DNA from: an uncultured Mucilaginibacter sp.
Lineage (GTDB): Bacteria; Bacteroidota; Bacteroidia; Sphingobacteriales; Sphingobacteriaceae
Assembly (NCBI RefSeq): GCF_913773635.1
Contig: NZ_CAJYGQ010000003.1
Coordinates: forward strand, 124,001 to 188,000
Direction: 5' to 3'
DNA length: 64,000 bases
The translations under genes and the position numbers were made by a program. Under the pieces are notes generated by a model. It was not told the origin of the DNA. It saw nothing but the letters and a program-made list of their open reading frames with translations, and ran no database searches. Each line of letters starts with the position of its first letter. The first letter of the stretch is position 1. Shown here piece after piece: positions 1-9,802 of the stretch.

Positions 1-219
1 AAAAATATTGAGCAGATACTTGGTCATAATAACTATCCGCGCTTGCGTTTCGGCATAGGTGATAACTACCCAAAAGGTAAACAGGTTGACTTTGTACTGA
101 GCGGATTTGATGACGACGAAAAACCTGAACTCCCTGCTTTAATTGACCGCTCTATTGAAATGATTAAAAGCTTTGCAACCGTAGGCACCGAACTGACTAT
201 GACTCGCTTTAACAAGTAA
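1..219 (+). CDS. pth: Peptidyl-tRNA hydrolase, C-terminal part (truncated by window start)
   Basis: The reading frame is open from the first base to a TAA at 217-219 and encodes the last 72 residues of a peptidyl-tRNA hydrolase, the enzyme that frees tRNA from prematurely released peptidyl-tRNA. Visible family features are the RLRFGIG turn, the DFVLSGF segment and the C-terminal helix that contains IDRSIEMIKSF. The N-terminal catalytic His and Asn lie outside the window. I recognised it from the conserved C-terminal pattern. The assignment is fairly secure although two thirds of the protein cannot be seen. Confidence 0.85.
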   Translation, partial: KNIEQILGHNNYPRLRFGIGDNYPKGKQVDFVLSGFDDDEKPELPALIDRSIEMIKSFATVGTELTMTRFNK

Positions 220-408
220 GTTAAAAAATGTTAAATTTTGGTTAAACCGGCTGTGAGCTATTTTTAATAGGTTGATGTTTAGTAATTTGCAAAAAAAATG
301 ATCAATTGTTGTAACTATTTTAAAAGGAACAACATCTATTAGATAGAAACGGCGTAAACCGTTGTTGAGCTACATACTATTAACTGACACCCACTTATCA
401 CACCCAAA

Positions 409-2844
409 ATGAAAAAAGCTTTACTAAGCGCAGTACTATTTGTTTTAACCTTTAATTTAACCTTTGGGCAAACTCAGCCCGCAGCAACTGCTACTGTAAA
501 GGGTGTGGTTATTGATTCGGCTAAGAAGGAGCCTTTAGGTTATGCTACCGTAGCTTTGGTTGATGCCGCTACAAATGCTCCTGTAAAAAGTACCTTCACT
601 AAAGATGACGGCAGCTTTGTATTAGCCGGCCTTGCCTTAAAACCCTACAAACTTGCTTTAGTAAATGTGGGTTACGGAACCAAAAACATCAACATTGGTA
701 CCCCCAAAACAACAACTGATTTAGGAAAGCTATATATGTCGCCGGTGTCAAACCAGTTAGGCGAAGTAAGCGTAACTATGGTTAAACCGCTGATGAAGCG
801 TGAGGTTGACCGCATTGCTTATGACGTACAGGCCGACCCGGAAAGCAAAGTACTTACTGTGCTTGATTTAATGCGCAAAGTGCCTTTGCTGTCGGTAGAT
901 GCATCTGACCAGATCAAACTACAGGGAAATACCAATTACAAAATTCTTATCAACGGTAAAGAGTCGGCTTTGATAGCACGCAACCCGGGTGATATCTTCA
1001 AGTCGATGCCTGCAAGTAATATTCAAAAAATTGAGGTGATTACTACTCCACCGGCAAAATACGATGCAGAAGGTATAGCAGGTATAATAAACATTATAAC
1101 CAAAAAAGATATTGAGCAAGGCTATAACGGTAGCGTTAATGCCCGTTACAGTAATTTGTGGGGTCCGGGTGTTAACGTAAACCTTACTGTCAAAAAAGGT
1201 AAATTTGGTTTTGGCGGTTACGCTGGTTACAACCGCAGAAATACTTTAACCAACAATTCGTCAAATAACACAATTAATCAAAGCCTTGATCCTAACGGCA
1301 CTGTTCGGTCATCAGATTTAACTCAGTTAGGAAGCAATACGCAAAAAGGTAATAACACTTACACCAGTGGCGAATTAACCTATGAGGGTGATAGCTTGAA
1401 CCTGCTTACCGGAACCATTGAATTTTACAAAGGGAATAACTACAACAACCGCGATTTATACTCTAATTTAGTTAGCTCAAATGCGGTAAACAGCAGAAGC
1501 TACCGCTCGCTGAATGATAACGATAATACTTACCGCGGACTTAGTGCCGGTTTAAATTACCAGTTAGGGTTTAAACGTAACAAAGAGCAGCTACTAACAG
1601 CATCATATAAGTACAACTCCTCAAAAAATGATCAGTTGAATGACATCAGCTTTCTTGATCGTATTAATTTTAACGATCCTAATTACCGCCAATTCAACAA
1701 TTCGGGTAATAATGAGCATACTTTACAATTGGATTATGTGCAACCCTTTAAAAAATTGAATTTTGAAGCGGGCGGCAAGGCTATATTCAGAGATAACTTT
1801 AGCGATAGCCGTAACGAACAATTTGACGGCACAAGCAATACATATATAAACATACCCCTGCCAGGAAGTAATTTTGATTACCAGCAAAATGTTTACAGCG
1901 TTTACAACTCGTATCAGTATAAGTTTAACGATAAATGGGTTGCAAAGGGTGGTTTGCGTTTTGAACATACAACGGTTAATTCAAACATAGGTGTAAATCA
2001 AAATTACTCTAACCTTATACCGTCAGCCTCGTTACAGCGCACTTTCAAAAGCAGCAGTGTAAACCTGGGCTATTCGGAGCGTATTCAGCGCCCGGGCATA
2101 TGGCAGCTTAACCCATTTGTAAATAACCAAAACCCTAATATTATATACGTTGGTAATCCCGATTTGCGCCCCGTGGTAAGCCGTAACGTAGAGGCTACTT
2201 ACAGTTGGTTTAAAAAGGGATCAATAAATTTTGGTGTTAACTATCGCTTTGCCAACAATACTGTTGAAAACGTAACAGTATTTGACGCCACTACCGCCAC
2301 CAGTATTACTACTTATCAAAACGTTGGTGCAAACAAACGTTTGGGTGCTGATTTAAGTATCAATTACCCTATAACCAAAGCCCTTAACGTAAACGTCAAC
2401 AGCCAGCTTATGCACGTATGGCTTAAAGGATCGGTTAACGGTCAGCTGTATAATGCAAGAGGGTACCAGGGGCACATATTTTCAGGCTTAAGTTACAAGC
2501 TTGACAATGGTTACCGCTTTGGTGCCAACTTTGATTATGACAGCCGTTACGTAATGCTGCAGGGACGTGACAATTACTGGTTAGGCTACGGCTTAAGTGC
2601 ATCTAAAGAGATATTAAATAAAAAAGCCACCATTTCACTGTTTGCTAATACACCGTTCCAGCGTATACGTAAAATTGATAACACAGTGCGTACGCCTACA
2701 TCATTCCAATATACCGTTAACGAAATGTTTGCCCGTACTATCAACATCAGCTTTAACTATAAATTTGGTAAGCTTGATGGCGGACTTAAGAAAAACCAGC
2801 GTGGTATTAATAACGACGACGTAAGCGGAGGTTCAAGAAATTAA
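409..2844 (+). CDS. TonB-dependent receptor-like outer-membrane beta-barrel protein
   Basis: The 811-residue protein starts with a signal peptide (about 1-20, ending in FGQ). A CarboxypepD_reg-like beta-sandwich follows (about 28-110), then a plug-like domain (about 130-235, with LQGNTNYKILINGK and the YDAEGIAGIINIITKK signature). The rest is a long Asn- and Tyr-rich beta-barrel that ends close to the C-terminus in alternating aromatic strands. This is the architecture of the OMP_b-brl family of Bacteroidetes, which resemble TonB receptors but often lack a clear TonB box. No SusD partner lies beside it, so a glycan-uptake role is not supported and the substrate is unknown. The gene is followed after 13 nt by the ArsC/Spx-like gene. 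Confidence 0.85.
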   Translation: MKKALLSAVLFVLTFNLTFGQTQPAATATVKGVVIDSAKKEPLGYATVALVDAATNAPVKSTFTKDDGSFVLAGLALKPYKLALVNVGYGTKNINIGTPKTTTDLGKLYMSPVSNQLGEVSVTMVKPLMKREVDRIAYDVQADPESKVLTVLDLMRKVPLLSVDASDQIKLQGNTNYKILINGKESALIARNPGDIFKSMPASNIQKIEVITTPPAKYDAEGIAGIINIITKKDIEQGYNGSVNARYSNLWGPGVNVNLTVKKGKFGFGGYAGYNRRNTLTNNSSNNTINQSLDPNGTVRSSDLTQLGSNTQKGNNTYTSGELTYEGDSLNLLTGTIEFYKGNNYNNRDLYSNLVSSNAVNSRSYRSLNDNDNTYRGLSAGLNYQLGFKRNKEQLLTASYKYNSSKNDQLNDISFLDRINFNDPNYRQFNNSGNNEHTLQLDYVQPFKKLNFEAGGKAIFRDNFSDSRNEQFDGTSNTYINIPLPGSNFDYQQNVYSVYNSYQYKFNDKWVAKGGLRFEHTTVNSNIGVNQNYSNLIPSASLQRTFKSSSVNLGYSERIQRPGIWQLNPFVNNQNPNIIYVGNPDLRPVVSRNVEATYSWFKKGSINFGVNYRFANNTVENVTVFDATTATSITTYQNVGANKRLGADLSINYPITKALNVNVNSQLMHVWLKGSVNGQLYNARGYQGHIFSGLSYKLDNGYRFGANFDYDSRYVMLQGRDNYWLGYGLSASKEILNKKATISLFANTPFQRIRKIDNTVRTPTSFQYTVNEMFARTINISFNYKFGKLDGGLKKNQRGINNDDVSGGSRN

Positions 2845-2857
2845 TAAATTTGTTGCC

Positions 2858-3205
2858 ATGAAAGTATATGGCATAACTAACTGTAACACGGTTAAAAAAG
2901 CGTTAGACTGGCTTAAGCAAAATAATATTAATTACGAATTTCACGACTTTAAAAAGCTGGGTGTAAGCGACGAAAAACTTAACGAATGGAATGAAAAAGC
3001 CGGGTACGAAAAGTTTTTAAACAAACAGGGGCTTACCTGGAAAGGGCTTGATGCTGAGACCAAGGCTGGTGTAACGGAAGCCGCCAATGCACTTCCTTTA
3101 CTTAAAGAGAAAACAAGCATGATAAAGCGGCCGGTGATTGAAGATAACGACTTCCTGTTTTTTGGTTTCGACGAGAAAGCATACGAGCAACATTTTAGTA
3201 AATAA
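2858..3205 (+). CDS. ArsC/Spx/YffB-family thioredoxin-fold protein
   Basis: This 115-residue protein has the size and fold pattern of the ArsC/Spx/YffB family. It opens with a beta strand and a CNTVKKALDWL helix holding the single N-terminal cysteine (Cys9), then EFHDFKK. Near residue 90 is the conserved MIKRPVI segment, whose Arg-Pro is typical of the family. True arsenate reductases use glutaredoxin or extra cysteines. With one Cys and no ars genes around, the arsenate role is not established and YffB-like 'unknown reductase' is the safer label. It sits 13 nt after the outer-membrane protein gene, so co-transcription is likely. Confidence 0.8.
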   Translation: MKVYGITNCNTVKKALDWLKQNNINYEFHDFKKLGVSDEKLNEWNEKAGYEKFLNKQGLTWKGLDAETKAGVTEAANALPLLKEKTSMIKRPVIEDNDFLFFGFDEKAYEQHFSK

Positions 3206-3302
3206 GCAGTTTAATATTGAGTAACAATGCGCTTACCTCATGGGCAATAGCGTAAATAATATTATAATTGCTTTTTAATTACTACTACTGTTATTCCTGG
3301 AG

Positions 3303-5270
3303 ATGAAAAAATCTTTAATCACCTGCTTGTCGCTGGCAATGATGGCCTTCAATGGCTTTGCCCAGGCGCAGCAACAGCCGGCGGGCTCGGCCCCGGTTAG
3401 TAAATATGACTACCATGATGCCTTTGGCCCCTTGCTTTACACCAAAAATGGCAGCGAATACAGGGCTGCAAGTGGTGAACCCGGACCACGTTACTGGCAA
3501 AACCGAGCCGATTACCAGTTAAGCGCACGCTTAAACGATCAAACCAATGAAATTACGGCTTCTGAAGTTTTAACGTATACCAACAACAGCCCTCAAAAGC
3601 TGGGTTTTGTTTGGATGCAGTTAGATCAGAATCTTTTCAAACAAGATTCACGCGGATCGGCCATTGTGCCTACATCTGGTAGCCGCAACGGCGGCCGCGG
3701 ACAGGTGTTTGATGCCGGTTATAAAATTAAATCGGTAAAGGTTGGTGATGCTGATGTAAAATATGCCATTAATGATACCCGCATGCAGATATTCCTTCCA
3801 AAGGAGGTTGCTGCTAACGGCGGGCAAATTAAAGTTAAGATAGACTTTTCATTTATTGAGCCTGATTACGGTTCAGACCGTACAGGTATCTTACAAACAA
3901 AAAACGGTAAAATATTTACTATAGCTCAATGGTATCCACGTGTATGCGTGTTTGATGATGTTATGGGCTGGAATACAGTACCATATACAGGTCCGGGTGA
4001 GTTTTACCTTGAATATGGTGACTTTGACCTTGCGATTACTGCCCCTGCCAACCATATAGTTTTGGCTAGCGGCGAGTTGCAAAACCCACAGGAGGTTTAC
4101 ACTGCCGAGCAGCAAAAGCGCTGGGCACAGGCTGCTCAAAGTGATAAGACAGTTATCATACGTTCGGCCGGCGAAGTTACCAACGCAGCGTCTCGTCCTG
4201 CCGGTAAACAAGAGCTTACCTGGAAGTTTAAAATAAAGAACGCACGTGATGCAGCATGGTCTTCATCACCATCTTTTATACTTGATGCAGCGAAAATTAA
4301 TTTGCCAAGCGGTAAAAAATGTATGTCGGTTTCTGCTTACCCGGTTGAAAGTGATGGCAATGCTGCATGGGGGCGTTCAACAGAATACACTAAAAAATCA
4401 ATTGAATATTATTCTGCCAAATGGTTTGAGTTTCCTTACCCTGTGGCTAACACTGTTGCAGGTATAGTAGGTGGTATGGAATACCCTGGCATTGTATTTT
4501 GCGGTTACCGCGCCAAAGGTGCCAGTTTGTGGGGTGTAAATGATCATGAATTTGGCCACACCTGGTTCCCGATGATTGTTGGCTCTAACGAGCGTTTATA
4601 CGGTTGGATGGACGAAGGCTTTAATACTTTCATAAACAGCCTATCTACCGATGCTTTTAACAATGGTGAATACAAAGAACGTCCTATGGACATGCATCGT
4701 TATGGTGCTTTCTATACTCGCCCTGAGGTTGAAGCCATCATGAATACTCCTGCCGGTATAAAAGAGCGTAACAACGGTTTGTTGCTTTATTCAAAACCAG
4801 GTGCAGGCTTAACCATGCTGCGTGAGCAAATTTTAGGTCCGGAGCGTTTTGACTTTGCCTTCCGTACTTACATTGAACGTTGGGCGTTCAAACACCCAAC
4901 ACCTGATGATTTTTTCCGTACTATGGAAAATGCAGCCGGCGAAAGCCTTCAATGGTTTTGGAGAGGCTGGTTCATGAATAACTGGCGCTTGGACGTAGCA
5001 GTAAGGGATGTAAAATACGTTGACAACAATCCGTCGAAAGGTGCACTTATTACACTTGATAACCTCGAAAAAATGGCAATGCCAGTAATTTTAGAAGTTA
5101 AATACAAAGGTGGTAAAACCGAGCGTATCAAGCTTCCGGTAGAAATATGGGAGCGTAATGTTAGCTGGACTTTCAGACAGCCATCTACCGCCGAGATTGA
5201 ATCAGTGACTTATGATCCTGATAAGGTGTTACCAGATTACAATGAGGCCAACAACGTTTGGAAACAGTAA
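3303..5270 (+). CDS. Secreted M1-family zinc metallopeptidase
   Basis: The 655-residue protein has a signal peptide (about 1-22, ending AQAQ) and an M1 aminopeptidase core. The zinc motif HEFGH covers residues 415-419, and the third ligand Glu438 follows 18 residues later in WMDEGFN, which is the gluzincin HExxH-x18-E pattern. The substrate-binding GGMEYPGI (GxMEN-like) motif lies about 20 residues before the zinc site. A beta-sandwich N-domain precedes it. It probably trims peptides in the periplasm or outside the cell. The start ATG is preceded by a CTGGAG sequence, one of the few good ribosome-binding sites here. A strong hairpin lies just after the stop. Confidence 0.9.
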   Translation: MKKSLITCLSLAMMAFNGFAQAQQQPAGSAPVSKYDYHDAFGPLLYTKNGSEYRAASGEPGPRYWQNRADYQLSARLNDQTNEITASEVLTYTNNSPQKLGFVWMQLDQNLFKQDSRGSAIVPTSGSRNGGRGQVFDAGYKIKSVKVGDADVKYAINDTRMQIFLPKEVAANGGQIKVKIDFSFIEPDYGSDRTGILQTKNGKIFTIAQWYPRVCVFDDVMGWNTVPYTGPGEFYLEYGDFDLAITAPANHIVLASGELQNPQEVYTAEQQKRWAQAAQSDKTVIIRSAGEVTNAASRPAGKQELTWKFKIKNARDAAWSSSPSFILDAAKINLPSGKKCMSVSAYPVESDGNAAWGRSTEYTKKSIEYYSAKWFEFPYPVANTVAGIVGGMEYPGIVFCGYRAKGASLWGVNDHEFGHTWFPMIVGSNERLYGWMDEGFNTFINSLSTDAFNNGEYKERPMDMHRYGAFYTRPEVEAIMNTPAGIKERNNGLLLYSKPGAGLTMLREQILGPERFDFAFRTYIERWAFKHPTPDDFFRTMENAAGESLQWFWRGWFMNNWRLDVAVRDVKYVDNNPSKGALITLDNLEKMAMPVILEVKYKGGKTERIKLPVEIWERNVSWTFRQPSTAEIESVTYDPDKVLPDYNEANNVWKQ

Positions 5271-5275
5271 TCTAA

Positions 5276-5317
5276 TTCAATAAGAAAACCGGTCTTATCG
5301 CCAGTTTTCTTATTGAA
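5276..5317 (+). terminator. Perfect 14-bp inverted repeat, likely terminator of the M1 peptidase gene
   Basis: The arms 5276-5289 and 5304-5317 are exact reverse complements (14 bp) around a 14-nt loop, starting 5 nt after the stop codon. Both arms end in A/T-rich sequence, but there is no clean T-run after it. The possible TTG start at 5313 lies inside the right arm, which argues against using it as the start of the next gene. Confidence 0.65.
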
Positions 5318-5366
5318 TAGTATTTGCAGATACTGTCGTAATATACTACTTTACAGTCAAAATTAC

Positions 5367-6377
5367 ATGCTTACTCCACCCCGAAATTATACTATAGATG
5401 CCTTCCGTTTAATAGGAGCATTCTCGGTAGTCATCATACATACTATAGGAGCTGGAACCATGGCAGGTGGCGTAGCCTTGCAAACAATGCACTGGGCTGT
5501 TGCTTTTTTCTTTATGGCAAGTGGATACTTTTTCTTCGTACAGTATTCAAAAGCTGGGTTGGATATATTTTTCAAAACACTCATTAACCTTATCGGGATA
5601 TTTATAGTTGTAAATCTAGTTTTTGCTGCATTCCATTTCGCTAGTGGCACATTGCGTTCGTCATTTTCTGTGTACACATTCATAAGTTATGGTACAAACT
5701 TTCATCTATGGTTTTTGAATTCGCTTATAGGCACATATATGGCGTGGTGGATACTATTTAAGTTTAAATTGCAAAAATTCTTAATTCCTTTAGCAATTTT
5801 AATGTATGGCTACAATTTGGTGACAGAGGCATATCCACTATTGTTAAAACCTAAGTTTGCCCTATTCGCCAGTAATGCGGTTGCCTTTCCTTTAATGACC
5901 GTAGGTTACTATTTAGCAAAAAAACGAGAAAGATTGTCGGCTGCCTTAGGTATACGCATTGCCATTGCCGGTTACCTTTTTCAATTTATTGAGATAGGTA
6001 TGATAAATTACTATCACAATGTTCAAGTAATAGGTTACCATCTAGGCATTAGTACGCGTTTATATGCTATGGGAATATTTATTTATGCGGTAACTTCTAC
6101 TGGCTTGCCTAGTAAACTATCAGATTACGGACGTAAATACTCGTTACCTATTTATTTATATCATCCCATTGTGATATCTGTTTTGTACAGTATAATCAAA
6201 CCATATATAAATGCAAATTCGGTTGATTTTCAAATATTATACCCAATTGCATCTATTGCTATTAGCTTTATTATAATTTATTGCATTGAAAAATGGTTTA
6301 AACGGTTGTTCAGAGCTATTAATGGTTCAATTGGATTGCAAAAATTATTTACAGCCAAAAAGCAATCAATTACTTAG
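5367..6377 (+). CDS. Acyltransferase-3 family integral membrane protein
   Basis: From the ATG at 5367 the protein has 336 residues, with about ten hydrophobic segments spread along its length. It begins with the family signature: an Asp-Ala-Phe-Arg helix start followed by VVIIHT, whose His is the presumed catalytic residue in OafA/WecH-type acyltransferases. Such enzymes move acetyl or other acyl groups onto cell-surface sugars, but no glycan genes lie next to it, so the acceptor is unknown. I reject the upstream TTG at 5313 because it lies inside a terminator-like hairpin. The gene looks visibly richer in A and T than its neighbours, which could reflect membrane-codon bias or transfer. Confidence 0.75.
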   Translation: MLTPPRNYTIDAFRLIGAFSVVIIHTIGAGTMAGGVALQTMHWAVAFFFMASGYFFFVQYSKAGLDIFFKTLINLIGIFIVVNLVFAAFHFASGTLRSSFSVYTFISYGTNFHLWFLNSLIGTYMAWWILFKFKLQKFLIPLAILMYGYNLVTEAYPLLLKPKFALFASNAVAFPLMTVGYYLAKKRERLSAALGIRIAIAGYLFQFIEIGMINYYHNVQVIGYHLGISTRLYAMGIFIYAVTSTGLPSKLSDYGRKYSLPIYLYHPIVISVLYSIIKPYINANSVDFQILYPIASIAISFIIIYCIEKWFKRLFRAINGSIGLQKLFTAKKQSIT

Positions 6378-6427
6378 CTGTTGGATTCCAATCCAACTTA
6401 TGGCAGTTTCGCTAAGTCTTTTTTTTA
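6373..6427 (+). terminator. Likely terminator after the acyltransferase gene
   Basis: An outer stem CTTAGC (6373-6378) / GCTAAG (6411-6416) encloses an inner stem GTTGGAT / ATCCAAC with a 4-nt loop. It is followed by a run of eight T at 6419-6426. The stop codon of the acyltransferase overlaps the left arm. Confidence 0.6.
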
Positions 6428-6499
6428 TTGAGTAACTTTAACACTTTAATCTAAACCATGCCTTTAATTGGCGGTTTAATCACATATACACCTTCAATT

Positions 6500-7204
6500 A
6501 TGAGATCAGGATTCATCATAGTTTTTTTACTGACGCTGTTTACTGTAACGGTAAAGGGCCAGCAGAACGTTGTAAGAGGGCAAGTTACCGATGCAACAAA
6601 TGCTAAGCTGCCTAGCGTACTGGTAAAAAATATTACTAACAGTCAGGTTACGTTAACTACTGATAGCGGCAACTTCGAAATAAGAGGCTTGATAGGTAAT
6701 ACATTAATTATATCATCACCAGGCTACGTATCAGATACGTTATTTGTTGCCGATATGAAGTTCAAAAATGTAAAGATGACTCCGCTCGGTATCACCTTAG
6801 GTGCAGTTAATGTACGTGGTCAGCGTTTTGATCCTCGTGTAGAGTACGCGCAGGTTTATCAAAAAAGCAAGGTTCATGTTTTATCACCCACCACATGGTT
6901 TGGTAAGGAAGCTAAGGATGCCCGCCGTTTAAAAAAGTACTTTGAAAAAGAAGTTGAGGAACGCCATGTTGACTCGGTATTCACCAAGGTTTACGTAGGG
7001 AGCTTGGTTCCGCTTAAGGGTGTTGAGCTGGATAATTTTATGAGTCTTTACAGACCCACATATGAATTTGTGCGTAGTAATGGTGGTGCATCAATGGCTG
7101 CTTACATAAACGATTCTTATAAAAAATATCAGGCGCTTCCGCCTGAAAAGCGTGTAGTACCAAAGCTTACTTCTGAAGTTCAGCCGCAGCAAAGCAAACC
7201 ATAG
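6500..7204 (+). CDS. Secreted protein with CarboxypepD_reg-like domain
   Basis: From the ATG at 6500 there are 234 residues. The signal peptide (about 1-21, ending VKGQ) is clean only with this start. An ATG at 6458 would add 14 residues before it and is the alternative. Residues 25-100 form a carboxypeptidase-regulatory-like beta-sandwich with the usual VRGQVTDATNAKLPSVLVKN opening and a DSGNFEIRG turn. The C-terminal half is charged and lacks recognisable motifs. Such proteins are common in Bacteroidetes envelopes, but the function is unknown. It precedes cdaA by 64 nt in the same direction. Confidence 0.7.
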   Translation: MRSGFIIVFLLTLFTVTVKGQQNVVRGQVTDATNAKLPSVLVKNITNSQVTLTTDSGNFEIRGLIGNTLIISSPGYVSDTLFVADMKFKNVKMTPLGITLGAVNVRGQRFDPRVEYAQVYQKSKVHVLSPTTWFGKEAKDARRLKKYFEKEVEERHVDSVFTKVYVGSLVPLKGVELDNFMSLYRPTYEFVRSNGGASMAAYINDSYKKYQALPPEKRVVPKLTSEVQPQQSKP

Positions 7205-7268
7205 TCTATAATTTACAATCTTTTGACGGCCGTTTTGCAATGCGGCCGGTAAACTGTTATTTTTATAC

Positions 7269-8057
7269 ATGCAATCAGTATTAAAACTGTTTGATTTTAA
7301 TCTTTTCAGTGCCTTAGATGTGTTGCTGGTAGCCTTCCTGCTTTACCAGCTTTATAATCTTATAAGAGGTACTATAGCTGCCAATATATTTATCGGTTTA
7401 GCCCTTATATGCCTGCTTTATTTTGTAGTTAAGGCTTTGGACATGAAATTGCTTACCACCATACTGGGCAATTTCATGAACGTGGGAATTATTGCTGTAA
7501 TTGTGGTGTTTCAGCAAGAAATACGGCGGTTTTTGGTGTTGGTTGGGCGCAATGCATCCCTGCAAAGAAACCGTGCCTGGTGGAGATACTTTTTAGGTAA
7601 AAACGAAGCCGAAAAGGATAACTATAAACGTATAAAACCAATTATAGATGCTTGTAAAAGTATGAAGCAAACCCACACCGGTGCGTTAATTGTTTTTGTG
7701 AAAGATTATGACGAGCAGATCTATCAAACCAGTTGTGAGGTTGTTGATGCCAAAATTTCAAAGCGCCTGATTGAGGCTATCTTCCAAAAAAATGGTCCCT
7801 TGCATGATGGTGCCGTTATCATATCGGGAAATAAAATTAAATCTGCCAGCTGCATATTACCGTTAACCGATAACAGTGATCTACCCGCTCAATTTGGATT
7901 GCGTCACCGGGCAGGTATAGGTGTAACTGAAGCTAATGATGCAACGGCCCTTATTGTATCCGAGGAAACAGGGGAGATATCTTACGCCAAGCATGGGCGG
8001 GTAAAGATGAACATTAGCTTTGCCGAATTGGAAAAGCTTTTAAACAAGGATTTTTAA
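7269..8057 (+). CDS. cdaA: Diadenylate cyclase CdaA (c-di-AMP synthase, membrane-bound)
   Basis: The 262-residue protein has about three N-terminal membrane helices (within residues 1-85) and a DisA_N-type diadenylate cyclase domain. Both catalytic motifs are intact: the DGA motif near residue 180 (HDGAVI) and the RHR motif at about 212-214 (GLRHRAGIGV). It condenses two ATP to cyclic di-AMP, a second messenger linked to potassium and osmotic balance. The length and topology match CdaA rather than DisA or CdaS. Firmicute partners such as cdaR or glmM are absent beside it. Confidence 0.92.
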   Translation: MQSVLKLFDFNLFSALDVLLVAFLLYQLYNLIRGTIAANIFIGLALICLLYFVVKALDMKLLTTILGNFMNVGIIAVIVVFQQEIRRFLVLVGRNASLQRNRAWWRYFLGKNEAEKDNYKRIKPIIDACKSMKQTHTGALIVFVKDYDEQIYQTSCEVVDAKISKRLIEAIFQKNGPLHDGAVIISGNKIKSASCILPLTDNSDLPAQFGLRHRAGIGVTEANDATALIVSEETGEISYAKHGRVKMNISFAELEKLLNKDF

Positions 8058-8084
8058 TTAATACCTTATACTGTTGTAAGTGCT

Positions 8085-8459
8085 CTATTTTTGACTTTCA
8101 GTTGAAACCTGCTCAATCTTCGCCCGCTTAATCAACATAGTATACTTTGTACTTCTATCTCCTGTTTGGGCTACGGGCATACGGTATTGTTTTACATTTC
8201 GTTTCCCTGCGATAGGCATGGTGCTGTAGCAAATATCTGGTGAGGATATCTGAGATGCTGCTAAAGAATCATTATGCAGTTTCTTACGCCATACCTCATC
8301 GGCGGTTTTTAGGCCGTTTACCAAGGCTTTTGTACTAAACTCAATATTCAATGTAGGGTTGCTTTGATCGGACCTTTTAGCAATAGTATCGGCGGTTTGT
8401 GCTTGAGTATAGGTAGAGGCTGTGGCAACAATTGCAACACATAAAAACAACTTTTTCAT
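8085..8459 (-). CDS. Hypothetical secreted protein
   Basis: This is a 124-residue protein with a typical signal peptide (MKKLFLCVAIVATASTYTQAQ would be cut after AQA). The ATG at 8459 is preferred over the in-frame start at 8483 because the signal peptide begins there. The mature part is polar, with no motif I recognise. It contains two cysteines, one in the lipobox-less signal region and one in ISSPDICYS. It is the last of three consecutive minus-strand genes for small exported proteins. Confidence 0.55.
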   Translation of the reverse strand: MKKLFLCVAIVATASTYTQAQTADTIAKRSDQSNPTLNIEFSTKALVNGLKTADEVWRKKLHNDSLAASQISSPDICYSTMPIAGKRNVKQYRMPVAQTGDRSTKYTMLIKRAKIEQVSTESQK

Positions 8460-8541
8460 GGCGTTAAAGTTAGGATAAAGCAATATAGGTCATGAGAATG
8501 TGTATTCCTAACCATTTAACATTTTTAACGATTGCCTAAAG

Positions 8542-8579
8542 CAAAACGGCTGCCTGTTTTTACCCAGGCAGCCGTTTTG
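8542..8579 (-). terminator. Perfect 15-bp hairpin, terminator between two small secreted-protein genes
   Basis: The arms 8542-8556 and 8565-8579 are exact 15-bp reverse complements around an 8-nt loop. It lies 20 nt downstream of the minus-strand stop at 8599. The flanking AAAA/TTTT is part of the stem, so the U-tract is short. Confidence 0.75.
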
Positions 8580-8598
8580 TGTTAACAAAAAGCTGATA

Positions 8599-9147
8599 TT
8601 ATAAATCGCTTGCAGCTTGGTTCGCATCGCTTTTTACTCGGCGTTTTATAAACTTATCTATTATTACATCAGAATATATCATAGCTGATAAAGATTCTCT
8701 CTCATAAGTTAAATATACGTCTGCAAATGAACCTCTCCACAAGTAGCTATCCTTTGTTTCGTCGCTTTGATTATAATCGCTTCCGTATGCTGTAGTAAGC
8801 ACTTCTTTTACCTTGTTGCCATCTTCCTGTTCAAAAATTAAGTAAATAGCTGCGATCTTATCAAGATAGCTTTGTATCTGTATACGCTTAAGTTGAACGT
8901 TATTGCCAAAATTTAAAGCCTCAGGATTGTTATATGAATACATATAACGCCCCTGATCATCTGCCTTTTCAGATTGTTTAATAAGATATTTGCTGTTTAA
9001 CGTACTTATCTCACTCCCTAATTTAATTGATTTATAGCTTCTCTTGTAATCAAGATATTTTATACTACCTATAGGAGGAGTTGCCGCACTTTGTGCTTTT
9101 AGCAACAACGGGCAAATAAACATGAATATTAAAATCCAGTTTTTCAT
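8599..9147 (-). CDS. Hypothetical secreted protein
   Basis: The protein has 182 residues with a short signal peptide (about 1-18, ending in LKAQS) and a mature region rich in Tyr, Lys and Ser. No cysteine pair and no known catalytic motif are visible. The segment SLSAMIYSDVIIDKFIKR looks like a beta strand plus helix. I do not recognise a family. It begins 28 nt downstream of the 9175-9726 gene's stop, so the two may share a transcript, and a strong hairpin closes it. Confidence 0.6.
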   Translation of the reverse strand: MKNWILIFMFICPLLLKAQSAATPPIGSIKYLDYKRSYKSIKLGSEISTLNSKYLIKQSEKADDQGRYMYSYNNPEALNFGNNVQLKRIQIQSYLDKIAAIYLIFEQEDGNKVKEVLTTAYGSDYNQSDETKDSYLWRGSFADVYLTYERESLSAMIYSDVIIDKFIKRRVKSDANQAASDL

Positions 9148-9174
9148 GACGTGATAAGGTGTTTAACGAATTAA

Positions 9175-9726
9175 TTATTTGCTTGCTATAAGTTCAAAAG
9201 CTTTTCTGACTTTTTCGCCCATTTTAGGTTTTACATCGTAATCCTGATCTCCGTTGGTAGTGCTAATACGAACAAATTCAATTGGACTAGTTTGAAGCTT
9301 TTGCAAGTCTTCTTTAGTGATTGCATATGGAGTTAACGTTTTGGTGCCTTCTCCTACGCTACCATAAGTTTTTGTATTCGATCCCATCATTTCAGTAAGA
9401 TTATTTTTTGCTGCAGTCAAATTGATGAGACTTTTATCGCTAAGCTTTAAAATTGTTTTATCTCCCGAAAGGATAGAATAAAGTTTGTTGTCGGTTTTTG
9501 GCTTGGTAATGCAAATCCATACAAAGCAAACAGATTGATCTTTTACTGGTTGGATAGTAACTAACTCGTTAGCTCCAACTAACGTAAGTTTTGCATATAA
9601 AGCCTCTTCTGAAGTCTTCCAAGTTGTATCACCTGAAATTTTATCAACTTCCGGTTTAAGTAATTTTTGAGCAGATGCTGTGTATGCCGTTAGGGCAATA
9701 GCAATTGTGAGTAAGGTTTTTTTCAT
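9175..9726 (-). CDS. Hypothetical secreted protein
   Basis: From the ATG at 9726 the protein has 183 residues with a signal peptide ending in ASAQ. The in-frame start at 9744 would only add six residues before the peptide. The mature part has two nearby cysteines (SVCFVWICITKPK) and a C-terminal helix KVRKAFELIASK, with no recognised domain. It is the first of three small exported proteins in a row. The leader carries two copies of a CTAATATAC word (around 9744 and 9769) whose meaning is unknown. Confidence 0.6.
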   Translation of the reverse strand: MKKTLLTIAIALTAYTASAQKLLKPEVDKISGDTTWKTSEEALYAKLTLVGANELVTIQPVKDQSVCFVWICITKPKTDNKLYSILSGDKTILKLSDKSLINLTAAKNNLTEMMGSNTKTYGSVGEGTKTLTPYAITKEDLQKLQTSPIEFVRISTTNGDQDYDVKPKMGEKVRKAFELIASK

Positions 9727-9802
9727 GTTGTGTTTTAATTGCACTAATATACAAACTTTTATGCTGTGCTAATATACTTAGTAATATTATTTTTTAAATA
9801 AA

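Noticed and set aside
2858..3205. Arsenate resistance role for the ArsC/Spx-like protein
   Set aside because: There are no arsB/arsR neighbours and only one catalytic-type cysteine. The family includes non-arsenate YffB/Spx proteins.
5313..5366. TTG start 18 codons upstream for the acyltransferase
   Set aside because: It lies inside the right arm of a perfect hairpin, and the family-typical N-terminus begins at ATG 5367.
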